Translations under genes and position numbers: made by a program | Notes under the pieces: model-generated | Databases searched by the model: none | What the model was told of the DNA's origin: nothing | What the model saw: only the letters and a program-made list of their open reading frames with translations | Virus record (IMG/VR): IMGVR_UViG_3300025889_000085 | Span: 1 to 64,000 of that record | From: a virus | Length of the DNA stretch: 64,000 nt | Strand: one strand, 5' to 3' | Shown here: positions 19,401-25,436 of the stretch, piece after piece | How positions within the stretch are numbered: the stretch's first letter is position 1 | How the letters are laid out: each line of letters begins with the position of its first letter

Positions 19401-21591
19401 GTTGTGGTGTTTGTAGTACACCAGTAATACTTGGTGCTTCGATGGCGTTAAAGTAGCCTGTACTCCAATAATTATTTGTACCACCAAAACTTAGTGCAGC
19501 ATTACCTTGAGGTGTTATCCCTACATTTGAGCGCCAACTGGTAGTAGCATGATTATATACCCAAGTTGCGATACCTTGACCACCAACATTACCTGCTAAT
19601 ATACCTGCGCCGTCTATGTCTGCACTAGTTGTTCTATTATTAGCGACAATAATGTCTAAATCATTTGTACTTACAACATTACTATCAATGTAAGTTACAT
19701 TACCAGTTACTCGTAAATTACCTTCAATTACAACTAGGCCGCCACTGCCTTCTGTGCTAGGATCAATTGTGATAGTGTCATGTGTGCTGGTAATACTGTT
19801 ACTACCAATTGTAATCTCACCAATTGTAACTGCGTTTGCTAATTCATTTACGTTGGGTTGACTGGCAGTTTCTAATGTGCCAACTAAATTTGTGGCTTCG
19901 ACATTACCTGCAATAATATTTCCAGTAACGCCTAATGTTGTTCCCACTGTTGCACTAGTGTTAACAGTTAATCCATTTACTGTGGCATTTGCACTTGTAT
20001 CTAGCGTTTCGCCGACTAGTTGTGTAGCAGCATTACCAACAGTAGCAGCATTAACAACCGTTCCTGTAATAGCACCACTTAGAGTCAAACCAGTTAGTGT
20101 ACCAACACTAGTTATATTTGTTTGTGCTGCAGTGTCTAGTGTACCTGTTAATGTAGCACCACTATTACCAATTTGTGCTGCTTCTACTGTAGTGCCAGTT
20201 AGTGTACCACTTAATGTCAGACTGGTCAATGTGCCAACACTGGTAATGTTTGCCTGTGTAGCATTGGTTACGAACTCGGCAGTACCCGCAGTGTTTGCAA
20301 AGTTTACACTTAATTCTGTAAGTCCGTCTAATTGGCTACCATTACCAAAGAAATAACTGGCTGTAACATTGCCTGCGGTATCTACATTACCAGGTGTAAT
20401 GTTTCCAACAACTTCTAAACCTAAGGAAGAAAAAGTTGCTATCGATTCACCGTTAACTGAAATTAAAATATTTCCGTCACTAGCAGGAATGTCAACATTA
20501 GAAGTGCCATTTTGAATTCTATATGTTGTTGCATCTTCAGATCCTTGAATAACAAATGCACCACCTTCAGCAGTTGTAATAATCACTGCGGTATTGTTGG
20601 CACTAATTGATGCACCATCTAAGTTAATAGTACTTCCACTTAAGAATAAATCTTTAAATCTAAAATCTGAACTTCCCAAATTGTAAGTAACGTTGGCGCT
20701 TGGGATAATGTTGCCAATAAATTCTGTTGCACTAATACTGTTTGCAGTTATACCGTCGACACTGTCAAGGTTACCACTATACGTTGGCAAATAACTGGCT
20801 ACGTTTGCGTTTGAATAAGAAGCAGGCAGTCCTTCGAGTTGACTACCATTACCAATAAAATAAGCAGCAGTAACATTAGCAGTAGTAATTACATTACCAG
20901 CCAAACTATCTAAATTACCTGTGTATGTAGGCAAGTAATTAGCAACATTGGCATTGCCATATGTAATTTCACCTAAACCAGTTAGTTGACTACCATTACC
21001 AATAAAGTAGGCTGCACTAACATTACCAGTAGCAATAACATCTGTGCTAACGATGACATTACCAGCACCTATATTGCCTGTATAAGTTGGCAAGTAGCTA
21101 GCAACGTTTGCATTGCTGTAATTACCACTTACTACTACACCATTGACTGTGAGAGTTCCATTATCTACAGAAATATTTGTGCCGCGCAAAGTTACATTAT
21201 TGCTGAGATAAAGTTCTGCCCATTCTTTAGAAATACTACCGAGTGTATAAGTTGCTGTAGTCTGAGGTAGTACATCAGACTTAATGCTAGTCAAATCTGC
21301 TTGAATGTTACTAAAAACACTTTGACCGTTAGGATAAAAATATCCCGCCCCAATAATATTGCCAATAGTGCTTAAATTTCCAAAACCATTGATATTACCA
21401 ACTCGTAAATTGCCAGTAGTATAAAAATAATTTGCAGTAATTGTATTACCGGTTAAATTTGTCGTACTGTTGCTACCAATAATTGTGTATAACTCTGTAA
21501 AGTTACTGTTTGTTTTGGTAAATGCGGTATAGAGTGAATCACCAGAGTTACTATCTGGACCATCACCTAAGTCAATGATTTCTTGCGCCAT
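10459..21591 (-). CDS. Giant repeat tail fibre / adhesin (3710 aa)
   Basis: One uninterrupted 11.1-kb gene. The N-terminus (MAQEIIDLGDGPDSNSGDSL, then YTAFTKTNSNFTELY) is of the kind that anchors phage fibres to the baseplate. After about 450 residues come roughly forty copies of a 44-residue repeat (TNITSVGTLTGLTLSGTLTG / TTVEAAQIGNSGATLTGTL), interrupted by four copies of a module of about 150 residues starting VTIGEITIGSNSI and containing YNHATTSW and NNYWSTGYF. One further module carries DDGRDIGFRMHYYKTQDDN and LEWYGSG, shared with the fibre gene at the right edge. The C-terminal part repeats the GDGVFWSNGDPYSSGGGG element of the 898-aa fibre and ends near VTYDLGSASYQWRDLFLSG. I infer a very long trimeric beta-structured fibre for host attachment. 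It is preceded by an AATAAATA late promoter and a CGGAT ribosome stretch. Confidence 0.82.
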   Translation of the reverse strand: MAQEIIDLGDGPDSNSGDSLYTAFTKTNSNFTELYTIIGSNSTTNLTGNTITANYFYTTGNLRVGNINGFGNLSTIGNIIGAGYFYPNGQSVFSNIQADLTSIKSDVLPQTTATYTLGSISKEWAELYLSNNVTLRGTNISVDNGTLTVNGVVVSGNYSNANVASYLPTYTGNIGAGNVIVSTDVIATGNVSAAYFIGNGSQLTGLGEITYGNANVANYLPTYTGNLDSLAGNVITTANVTAAYFIGNGSQLEGLPASYSNANVASYLPTYSGNLDSVDGITANSISATEFIGNIIPSANVTYNLGSSDFRFKDLFLSGSTINLDGASISANNTAVIITTAEGGAFVIQGSEDATTYRIQNGTSNVDIPASDGNILISVNGESIATFSSLGLEVVGNITPGNVDTAGNVTASYFFGNGSQLDGLTELSVNFANTAGTAEFVTNATQANITSVGTLTSLTLSGTLTGTTVEAAQIGNSGATLTGTLDTAAQTNITSVGTLTGLTLSGAITGTVVNAATVGNAATQLVGETLDTSANATVNGLTVNTSATVGTTLGVTGNIIAGNVEATNLVGTLETASQPNVNELANAVTIGEITIGSNSITSTHDTITIDPSTEGSGGLVVIEGNLRVTGNVTYIDSNVVSTNDLDIIVANNRTTSADIDGAGILAGNVGGQGIATWVYNHATTSWRSNVGITPQGNAALSFGGTNNYWSTGYFNAIEAPSITGVLQTPQQTNITSVGTLTGLTLSGTLTGTTVNAAQIGNTGATLTGTIQTASQTNITSVGTLTGLTLSGTLTGTTINAATIGNSGAAITGSTLTGTIQTASQPNITSVGILTGLTLSGILDGTTIRAAIIGNAGAALTGTIQTAAQPNITSVGTLTGLNLSGTLNAPTVQAATIGNTGAAFTGATLNTTSNATINALTINNSATIGTDLGVTGNVSASYFLGNGALLDGLGGVSVSFANTAGVAQYVSEAAQANITSVGVLTGATLSGTLTGTTVEAAQIGNTGAILTGTLDTAAQTNITQVGTLTGLTLSGTLNGTTVQAAQIGNSGATLTGTINTPAQTNINQLADEVTIGEITIGSNSIVSTHSVITIDPASAGQNGLVVIEGNLQVTGNVTYVDSGTIIINDKDIIVANNQTTSAGIDGAGILAGNVGGAGVATWIYNHATTSWQSNVGVTPVGNASLSLGGTSNYWSTGYFNAIEAPSVTGVLQTANQTNITSVGTLTGLTLSGTLTGTDINAATIGNTGATLIGDGSALTSLTGANVTGTVANATYSLEAGNSNTANTAGTAGYVTEAAQANITSVGTLTGLTLSGALTGTTVNAATIGNTGSTIFGATVESTANATVNDITINNSATIGTTLDVTGNIIAGNVDSTGNISASYFFGNGSQLGGLTELSVNYANTAGTAEYVTNATQSNITAVGTLIGLTLSDTLTGTTLEAAQIGNSGATLTGTLDTAAQTNITSVGTLTGLTLSGTLTGTAINAATIGNTNTTLTGTLSTVSQPNVTSLGTLTGLTLSGTLTGTTVEAAQIGNSGATLTGTLDTAAQTNITSVGTLTGLTLSGTLTGTAVEAATIGNSGATLTGTLSTAAQTNITSVGTLTGLTLSDTLTGTTINAATIGNSGATLTGTVSTAAQPNINELADAVTIGEITIGSNSITSTHSVITIDPSTAGSGGLVVIEGNLQVTGNVTYIDSNIVSTNDLDIVVANNRSTSADIDGAGILAGNVGGEGIATWTYNHATTSWQSNVGITPLGNAALSFGGTNNYWSTGYFDVLQVGGNVTANYFFGNGSQLDGLSDLSVNYANTAGTAEYVTNATQSNITAVGTLTGLTLSGGLTGTTVSAATIGNSGATLTGTLSTAAQTNITSVGTLTGLTLSGTLTGTTVEAAQIGNSGATLTGTLNTAAQTNITSVGTLTGLTLSGTLTGTTINAAIIGNSGAAITGSTLTGTLQTAAQTNITSVGTLTGLTLSGTLTGTAVEAATIGNSGATLTGTLSTAAQTNITSVGTLTGLTLSGTLTGTTVEAAQIGNSGATLTGTLDTASQTNITSVGTLTGLTLSGALTGTTVSAATIGNTGATLTGTLSTAAQTNITSLGTLTGLTLSGTLTGTSVESATIGNSGSQLTGTLQTASQTNITEVGTLTGLTLSGTLNGTTVQAAIIGNIGAAFTGASATITTINGTNLNGALGSGGGNTAIVSTLSATGNATVNALSVNNSATVGSTLGVTGVTTITDTTQATATTNGALVVAGGVGIAKDVHIGGTVLISQDTTIAGNLTVEGNTNIIGANNLAVTDNLIEMHTDANLTPLTEDDGRDIGFRMHYYKTQDDNAALIWSNDEQNLEWYGSGAGDDANVINHSTAVYGNIKTGNLVLIGSSDPGGANVDGTRSTSVSTGALVLQGNSGIGVGGNIHAGGNVTATYFLGDGSQLSNLSGLSVNFANTAGTAEYVTNATQSNITAVGTLTGLTLSGGLTGTTLNASQIGNSGATLTGTLDTASQTNITEVGTLTSLILSGTLTGTAITAATIGNSGSQLTGTLQTSAQTNITSVGTLTGLTLSGTLTGTTVEAAQIGNSGATLTGTLSTAAQTNITSVGTLTGLTLSGTLTGTTVEAAQIGNSGATLTGTLDTAAQTNITSVGTLTGLTLSGNLDGTNINAASVGNVGTTITGTLQTASQTNITSVGTLTGLTLSGTLTGTAIEAASIGNTGATLTGTLQTASQTNITSVGTLTGLTLSGTLTGTTVEAAQIGNSGATLTGTLSTAAQTNITSVGTLTGLTLSGTLTGTAIEAATIGNSGSQLTGTLQTAAQTNITSVGTLTGLTLSGTLTGTTVEAAQIGNTDATLTGTLSTAAQPNINSLADSVTIGEITIGSNSITSTHSVITIDPSTAGSGGLVVIEGNLQVTGNVTYIDSNVVSTNDLDIVVANNQTTSAGIDGAGILAGNVGGEGIATWVYNHATTSWRSNVGITPAGNASLSLGGTSNYWDTGYFNAIQAPSITGVLQTAAQTNITSVGTLTGLTLSGTLTGTTVEAAQIGNSGATLTGTLSTAAQTNITSVGTLTGLTLSGTLTGTTVNAATIGNASAALIGATLDTSGNATVNELTVNSTTTIGSTLGVTGNIAGSGITLTGDVTAVQLGTTGNITSGSYLFGNGRFIEGITVEAGSSITNGTSNVVVEGSGNVNTSVSGIQNVFVVAADGAHTSNLFLSDTFTGTTVNAAQIGNSGATLTGTLDTAAQTNITSVGTLTGLTLSGTLTGTTVEAAQIGNTGASLTGTLQTAAQTNITSVGTLTGLTLSGTLTGTTLEAATIGNSGASIIGDGSQLTSLTGANVTGTVANATYADSTGSAGTATTAGTAEYVTNATQANITSVGTLTSLTLSGTLTGTTVEAAQIGNSGATLTGTLDTAAQTNITSVGTLTGLTLSGTLTGTTVEAAQIGNSGATLTGTLDTAAQTNITSVGTLTGLTLSGTLTGTTVNAATIGNASAALIGATLDTSGNSTVNAITINNSATIGTTLGVTANVTANSYIIAGDGVFWSNGDPYSSGGGGGTTTVSNTAPSSPSQGDIWIDSDSAIQYIYFNDGDSSQWAEMQAELSFSNGSGSGGNVDLSAVAQSIIPAANVTYDLGSASYQWRDLFLSGNTINLGGATISTDASTGAIALMPQPTEANPNPSGIVVSPAGGVVTVASTGGNIDANAFANAGNETGSVTSTAFAFSILFGGL
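11150..20250 (-). repeat. Long array of 132-bp coding repeats with four interspersed larger modules
   Basis: About forty copies of a 132-bp unit lie within the giant fibre gene. Adjacent copies are in exact register (for example units beginning near 11257 and 11389). Larger repeated modules (VTIGEITIGSNSI type) sit near 12610-13060, 16260-16690, 17950-18410 and 19410-19860; a fifth copy is in the 898-aa fibre near 5385-5840. Boundaries are approximate. The array offers abundant targets for homologous recombination within and between the two fibre genes. Confidence 0.75.
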
Positions 21592-21619
21592 TCTTTATCC
21601 GGTTTTTAGAACTATAGAG

Positions 21620-21627
21620 TATTTATT
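21620..21627 (-). promoter_or_regulatory. Late promoter for the giant fibre gene
   Basis: AATAAATA on the minus strand, 28 nt before the ATG at 21591; CCGGAT lies between it and the start. Confidence 0.55.
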
Positions 21628-21652
21628 TGTTTTTGATTATTAAGGTTCTACC

Positions 21653-21678
21653 AAAAAAATAGGCCCTTGCAGGCCTAT
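21653..21678 (-). terminator. Rho-independent terminator after the 136-aa structural gene
   Basis: On the minus strand ATAGGCC and GGCCTAT form a 7-bp stem around a 6-nt loop, directly followed by seven T residues. It ends the 136-aa gene and separates it from the giant fibre promoter. A second palindrome, ATCATTACGATAATGAT, lies just upstream at about 21684-21700. Confidence 0.75.
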
Positions 21679-21701
21679 CTTCATCATTACGATAATGATT
21701 G

Positions 21702-22112
21702 TTAAGCAACTGGAACTGCAACTGTTGCAGGTGTTGTTCCGCTGTCTGCACTGGTACCAACCAAGAATTTGTCATCTGTTTGATTCCAAACAAACTTGTT
21801 AGTAATTCTGCTGGCGTAGAATGTAGCTGCGTTAGCATATGTACATTCAATACTCATTGTGTTGGCAGTTAAGTTACCACTGTCAGTATTTGCCAAAGAG
21901 CATACACCTTCGTTTCCTGCTAGGTCATTAACTAAAAACTTAGTAGCTCCTTTTTTGCGTACAATGTATCCTGTAGCAGCACTGTTACCGCCTACTTTAA
22001 CTTCAGGACTAATTTGATTGCCTGTAATGCTGGTATTACCACCAACTTGAGCTGTTCCTACTGGATAACCAATATCAACTGTTGCACTTTTTGCTGTCTT
22101 AAATTTTGCCAT
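21702..22112 (-). CDS. Small structural protein (136 aa), possibly capsid-associated
   Basis: A 136-residue protein starting MAKFKTAKSATVDIGYPVGT, rich in Gly, Thr, Ala and Asn, with RKKGATKFLVNDLAG and a patch around TNKFVWNQTDDKFL. There is no membrane segment and no enzyme motif. It has a strong AAGGAG ribosome site, a late promoter about 70 nt upstream and its own terminator, so it is a free-standing late gene, as expected for an abundant virion protein. It is one gene away from the capsid gene 23, which makes a head decoration or head-fibre protein plausible, but I do not recognise the family and a fibre-operon role is equally possible. Confidence 0.6.
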   Translation of the reverse strand: MAKFKTAKSATVDIGYPVGTAQVGGNTSITGNQISPEVKVGGNSAATGYIVRKKGATKFLVNDLAGNEGVCSLANTDSGNLTANTMSIECTYANAATFYASRITNKFVWNQTDDKFLVGTSADSGTTPATVAVPVA

Positions 22113-22181
22113 TTTATTTCTCCTTAATTTAGCGTTCTAGGCCGCCCGGAGTGGCGCTCCGAGAGTTCATGTGAACAACTG

Positions 22182-22189
22182 TATTTACC
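22182..22189 (-). promoter_or_regulatory. Late promoter for the 136-aa structural gene
   Basis: GGTAAATA on the minus strand, 69 nt before the ATG at 22112. The leader includes the hairpin CGGAG/CTCCG (about 22148-22162) and the palindrome GTTCATGTGAAC (22165-22176), unusual for the otherwise short leaders of this phage. Confidence 0.45.
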
Positions 22190-22196
22190 GTAAACA

Positions 22197-22225
22197 TTGA
22201 CTATTTGGGCTATACCCAGTATTAT
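22197..22225 (+). promoter_or_regulatory. sigma70-like promoter of the kinase gene, with an inverted repeat in the spacer
   Basis: TTGACT (22197-22202) and TATTAT (22220-22225) are 17 bp apart. The start site would fall near 22232, only about four bases before the kinase ATG. Between the two boxes lies the inverted repeat TGGGCTATACCCA (22206-22218), well placed to be an operator. This promoter differs from the late TAAATA type of both flanking gene blocks. Confidence 0.6.
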
Positions 22226-22235
22226 TAAATAAAAT

Positions 22236-23054
22236 ATGAAAATATTAAGTGTCGGTCACGTCTGCACAGACTTAGTTTACTACAGTAATACCATACCTAA
22301 CATAAACAACAAAATAGGTTGTGAGCGTGCAGAGATCATTCTCGGTGGTAACGCTGCCAATGTGGGCCGTGCCCTAACTGAATTAGGTGCAGAAGTTGAA
22401 CTTTGTACTGTGCTGGGCAACCAACAACATGCATATTCAAAAATTATAATTGAACTGTTAAATGAATATGGCATCAATCACGATTATGTAAAATACAAAG
22501 AAGATCTAGCAACACCAAGTAGCATTATTATTGTAAACGACAAAGGCGAACGCACAGTTGTCTATCATCAAAGTGAAGAAATAAAACGCAAAATAAGTTT
22601 GCCCACAGACTACGACTTTGATTTAATTACCGCAGACAATCACAGAATGCCCATGGTCAATGAAATATTTTCTGCAGCACGTTTAAACAACATACCCACA
22701 ATGCTGGACATTGACGCACCAATAGAAACGTTAGAATCATACCCCAAGGCAGACTACGTTTGGTTAAGTTATGAAACTTATGCTTTGTGCAACCTCAGCA
22801 TCTACGATTTGCAGCGACAGTTTGGAGGCTTGGTAGGATATACTAACAGTGAGGATGAAATTTGTTGGTTAGAAAACGGCGAAGTAAAAACTTGCCAGCC
22901 AGAAACTATACAGGCCCTTAATACGTTAGGCGCGGGTGATGTGTTTAGAGCACAGTTTGCAGTATCAATTTGTAATGGGTTATCTGTTGAAGAGGCTGTA
23001 AAAGCAAGTTGTCACACCGCAGCATTACACTGTCAACAGTTACCAATTGCATAG
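22236..23054 (+). CDS. PfkB-family (ribokinase-like) sugar kinase
   Basis: A 272-residue kinase of the PfkB/ribokinase family, which transfers phosphate from ATP to a sugar or nucleoside hydroxyl. Visible marks are the N-terminal GGNAANVGRALTELGA (37-52), which shapes the substrate pocket, and the C-terminal NTLGAGDVFRAQF (229-241), which carries the anion hole and the catalytic base Asp235. The family usually has Asp-Thr before this GAGD; here it is Asn229-Thr230. The length is slightly below the usual 300 or so. The substrate cannot be assigned. It sits alone on the plus strand between two minus-strand late structural blocks, with its own sigma70-like promoter and a strong terminator, the layout of a moron or auxiliary metabolic gene. 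No Shine-Dalgarno is visible before the ATG, which lies nearly at the predicted start of the mRNA. Confidence 0.9.
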   Translation: MKILSVGHVCTDLVYYSNTIPNINNKIGCERAEIILGGNAANVGRALTELGAEVELCTVLGNQQHAYSKIIIELLNEYGINHDYVKYKEDLATPSSIIIVNDKGERTVVYHQSEEIKRKISLPTDYDFDLITADNHRMPMVNEIFSAARLNNIPTMLDIDAPIETLESYPKADYVWLSYETYALCNLSIYDLQRQFGGLVGYTNSEDEICWLENGEVKTCQPETIQALNTLGAGDVFRAQFAVSICNGLSVEEAVKASCHTAALHCQQLPIA

Positions 23055-23060
23055 CCAACA

Positions 23061-23084
23061 AAAAAGGACCTTTCGGTCCTTTTT
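23061..23084. terminator. Bidirectional rho-independent terminator between the kinase and gene 23
   Basis: AAAAAGGACC, loop TTTC, GGTCCTTTTT: a perfect 10-bp stem whose ends supply a T-tract on either strand. It can end the plus-strand kinase message and the minus-strand gene 23 message. Confidence 0.9.
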
Positions 23085-23115
23085 CGCTTCCCATCCCTAT
23101 GAGAATTTTCAGTGA

Positions 23116-24300
23116 TTACTGGAAGCTTAGGTTGCTTACATTAATCTCACTTAGGTAGTCGCCTGCGTTACCTAGAGAAGATGCTGTGTTTGTCAACTCA
23201 ACATATCCATAACGAGTCATAAAGCCTACGACTGGTTCGAATGTTGCTGGGTCTAGAACAACACCACTGCTCATCAATGGAATGTATGGGCAGTAGAATG
23301 CTGCGGCATCAGCCTCGCTGGAACCTTTGTAACCAACTAGAACAGCAGTTGTGTCTGCTGCATAGCTGTCTACGTAGATACGCATTGCGCCGTTTAGTGT
23401 ACCAACAAACTTGGTGTTTGTAGGTGCTTCGAATGTACCTTCTGTGGTACGTGCGAAAGCAGAAGTTGTTGCGCTCTGTAGTACTGTTAGAGCGGCTGGA
23501 CTTACAACTGCCCAGTTACCTGCGCCGCGACGTGTACGCTGTGCAATCAAGTTTGCACTGCGGTTGATTAGAACAGCTAGAGCAGCGTGTTCGTCACCAA
23601 CGAATGTAGCGGTACCAGATACTGTTGCCTGGTTGTATGTGAAGTCAGTAGCGGCTAGCGCACGTAGACTACCTAGAACTTCTTGGTCGATTTCAACGGT
23701 AATCTCTTGTGCTAGAGCAGCCATGATTTCTGCTTCAACGTCAAGACCATGCATGCTTTGTGCATCTTGGGCAGCTTCAAATGTCCAACGTGCGCTTAGC
23801 TTACGTGTCTTGGCTTCTACAACCTGCTTCAAGATTTGAACGTTGATTTTACGTCCTGGGTTGCCTTCTAGTGCTGTTGTACTAGCAGCACGACCTGTAG
23901 ATAAACTACCGGAATATGCTGTGGCAATCTTAAATGGGCTCAGTGCTTCGTCACCAGCGGTTGTGCTTGTGTCGAATGGTGCAGGTGCTGTGCTTGTAGC
24001 AGTTTCAGCATAACGAACACGTAGAGTGTGGATCTGTGCAACAGGTCCTGTCATTGGTTGAACACCAACGATTTCGTTAGCAATAACTGTAGGCATAACA
24101 CGTCGAATTACTGGTAAAATTACACGGTTTAGTGTAGCAACGTTACCAGCAGCGGTTGCGCCTGCTGTAGCAGCTTCTGCCAAATGCTTGCGAGTGTTTT
24201 CTAGGATAACACCCATTGTGGTTCTCTTGGAACCTTGTAGACCTTCTAGCAGGGCATCTTTTGTTTCGCCCCAACGGCCTTCTAGTAGTGCTTGTGTCAT
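23116..24300 (-). CDS. 23: Major capsid protein gp23
   Basis: A 394-residue homologue of T4 gp23, the subunit of the head hexamers. The signature stretch LPVIRRVMPTVIANEIVGVQ followed by PMTGP and QIHTLRVRYA is characteristic of T4-like capsid proteins; VEAKTRKLSARWTFEAAQD, HGLDVEAEI and VGYKGSSEADAAAFYCPY also align. It is shorter than T4 gp23 (521 aa). A likely maturation site for the gp21 protease (L/I-x-E) is Leu40-Ala-Glu42 before AATAG, corresponding to T4 LTE/AEI. A CTTAAATA late promoter lies inside the end of gene 22 and a TAGGAG ribosome site precedes the ATG, fitting very high late expression. No gene 24 follows; the kinase moron takes that place. Confidence 0.97.
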   Translation of the reverse strand: MTQALLEGRWGETKDALLEGLQGSKRTTMGVILENTRKHLAEAATAGATAAGNVATLNRVILPVIRRVMPTVIANEIVGVQPMTGPVAQIHTLRVRYAETATSTAPAPFDTSTTAGDEALSPFKIATAYSGSLSTGRAASTTALEGNPGRKINVQILKQVVEAKTRKLSARWTFEAAQDAQSMHGLDVEAEIMAALAQEITVEIDQEVLGSLRALAATDFTYNQATVSGTATFVGDEHAALAVLINRSANLIAQRTRRGAGNWAVVSPAALTVLQSATTSAFARTTEGTFEAPTNTKFVGTLNGAMRIYVDSYAADTTAVLVGYKGSSEADAAAFYCPYIPLMSSGVVLDPATFEPVVGFMTRYGYVELTNTASSLGNAGDYLSEINVSNLSFQ

Positions 24301-24324
24301 TTTTTCTTTACTCCTAATTAGGGT

Positions 24325-25422
24325 TTATTTAAGCCCTGCTAAACGTTTAATTTCAACAACATTATTATCGTTGGTTTCAACGCTGACCTTAGCAGATTTA
24401 TCACCTGTCACTTCTTTACGATTCTCTGTAACCATTTGCTTTTCGGCTTTTGGTTGTGCAGAATTGTTTAGAACTGCTGGTAGATACTTATCAAATGCAG
24501 ACTTCAGTTTCTCGGTCTGCACATTTTCCAAAAGCTGGCTCATTACTTCCTGCTTTTGCTTGTTCAAGGGTTTCATTAACTCGTTTAGAGTATCCTGACG
24601 CTCTTGACTTTCCTTAATCATGCGAATTTCACGGTCTTTTGATTCAACTAGTTGAGCCTTCTCATCAGCAGCAGCCTTGGCTTCTGTGATTTGTTGCTCT
24701 TTGTCTTCTAGTGCCTTCACAAGTTTAGCGATTTCCTTGTTCTCATTTAAGTGAGTAATAGCAAATTCACTGGCAAAGGCTTCGAATAGACGACGTCCAA
24801 AGTTGTTCTCGCGAGCAATTTGAATGTCTTCTTTTAGTTGAGTCAATTCAGACTCTAGTTTCTTGCCTACAGACTCCTTGACAAGTGCAGCAGATTTAGC
24901 AACAAATTTGTCTTGTAGTTCAGCTAGTTTGGACTTGGCTTCTGCTACTAGACGTACTTTTGTTTCTACTACGTCTTGCTTGTCTTTTGCAAACTCTTGA
25001 ATTTCTTCTGCTAGAGCTTTGATTACAAACTGCTCAAGTTTCTGTGTAGATTCTTGTGCAACTTTGCGATCAGAGCGCAACTCTTTGATTTCTTCTGCTA
25101 GTTTTCCAACTAGAAATTTATCAAACTTGCCAGCGGCTTCTGTCATACGCTTGTTAAAACGTACACGGTCTGCTGCCAACTGTTGCTTTTCCTCAGCAAA
25201 TTCTGTGAGTTCTGCTTGGAGACCTTCTGTGACCATCTTGTCTAGAGCTTCGACCATTACGCTTTTATCGTGTTCATAGCGTGTAGAGAACTCATCGCGC
25301 ATTTCTGTGCGAATTTGTTCACGTGCTTCATTAAGTTTGGATTCCCAGGCTTCATTAATTGCAGTCTGAGTTTCTTCGTTAATGATACCACTGTCTACTA
25401 ATGGTTTGATAGCATCAAACAT
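24325..25422 (-). CDS. 22: Prohead core scaffold protein gp22
   Basis: A 365-residue, highly charged, almost entirely helical coiled-coil protein between gp21 and gp23, the T4 order. Its start (FDAIKPLVDSGIINEETQ, INEAWESKLNEAREQIRTE) resembles gp22 of T4-like phages, the main internal scaffold that gp23 assembles on and that gp21 later digests. Repeated Glu/Lys/Gln-rich segments such as KLAEEIKELRSDRK and ALAEEIQEFAKDK suggest internal duplications. The C-terminus (NNVVEIKRLAGLK) is basic. It follows gp21 by 14 bp and must be cotranscribed with the upstream head genes. Confidence 0.92.
   Translation of the reverse strand: MFDAIKPLVDSGIINEETQTAINEAWESKLNEAREQIRTEMRDEFSTRYEHDKSVMVEALDKMVTEGLQAELTEFAEEKQQLAADRVRFNKRMTEAAGKFDKFLVGKLAEEIKELRSDRKVAQESTQKLEQFVIKALAEEIQEFAKDKQDVVETKVRLVAEAKSKLAELQDKFVAKSAALVKESVGKKLESELTQLKEDIQIARENNFGRRLFEAFASEFAITHLNENKEIAKLVKALEDKEQQITEAKAAADEKAQLVESKDREIRMIKESQERQDTLNELMKPLNKQKQEVMSQLLENVQTEKLKSAFDKYLPAVLNNSAQPKAEKQMVTENRKEVTGDKSAKVSVETNDNNVVEIKRLAGLK
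24326..24333 (-). promoter_or_regulatory. Late promoter for gene 23
   Basis: CTTAAATA on the minus strand, overlapping the last codons of gene 22 and 25 nt before the gene 23 ATG. This is the CTTAAATA variant seen for late genes of cyanophages. Confidence 0.6.
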
Positions 25423-25436
25423 GGATCATTCTCCTG

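Noticed and set aside
11150-20250. CRISPR array or satellite-like non-coding repeat
   Set aside because: The repeats have no spacers, a 132-bp period divisible by three and an open coding frame throughout.
10529-20356. Many plus-strand open frames opposite the giant fibre gene, with Val/Pro/Ala-rich products (PVSVPLSVSPVSVPT type)
   Set aside because: They are mirror images of the 132-bp repeats: codon choice in the repeats keeps the opposite strand free of stops. They lack ribosome sites and simply repeat the repeat period.
4486-21591. Diversity-generating retroelement acting on the fibre genes
   Set aside because: No reverse transcriptase gene or template repeat is visible in the window, and the repeats vary mainly at synonymous positions rather than at adenine-specific sites.
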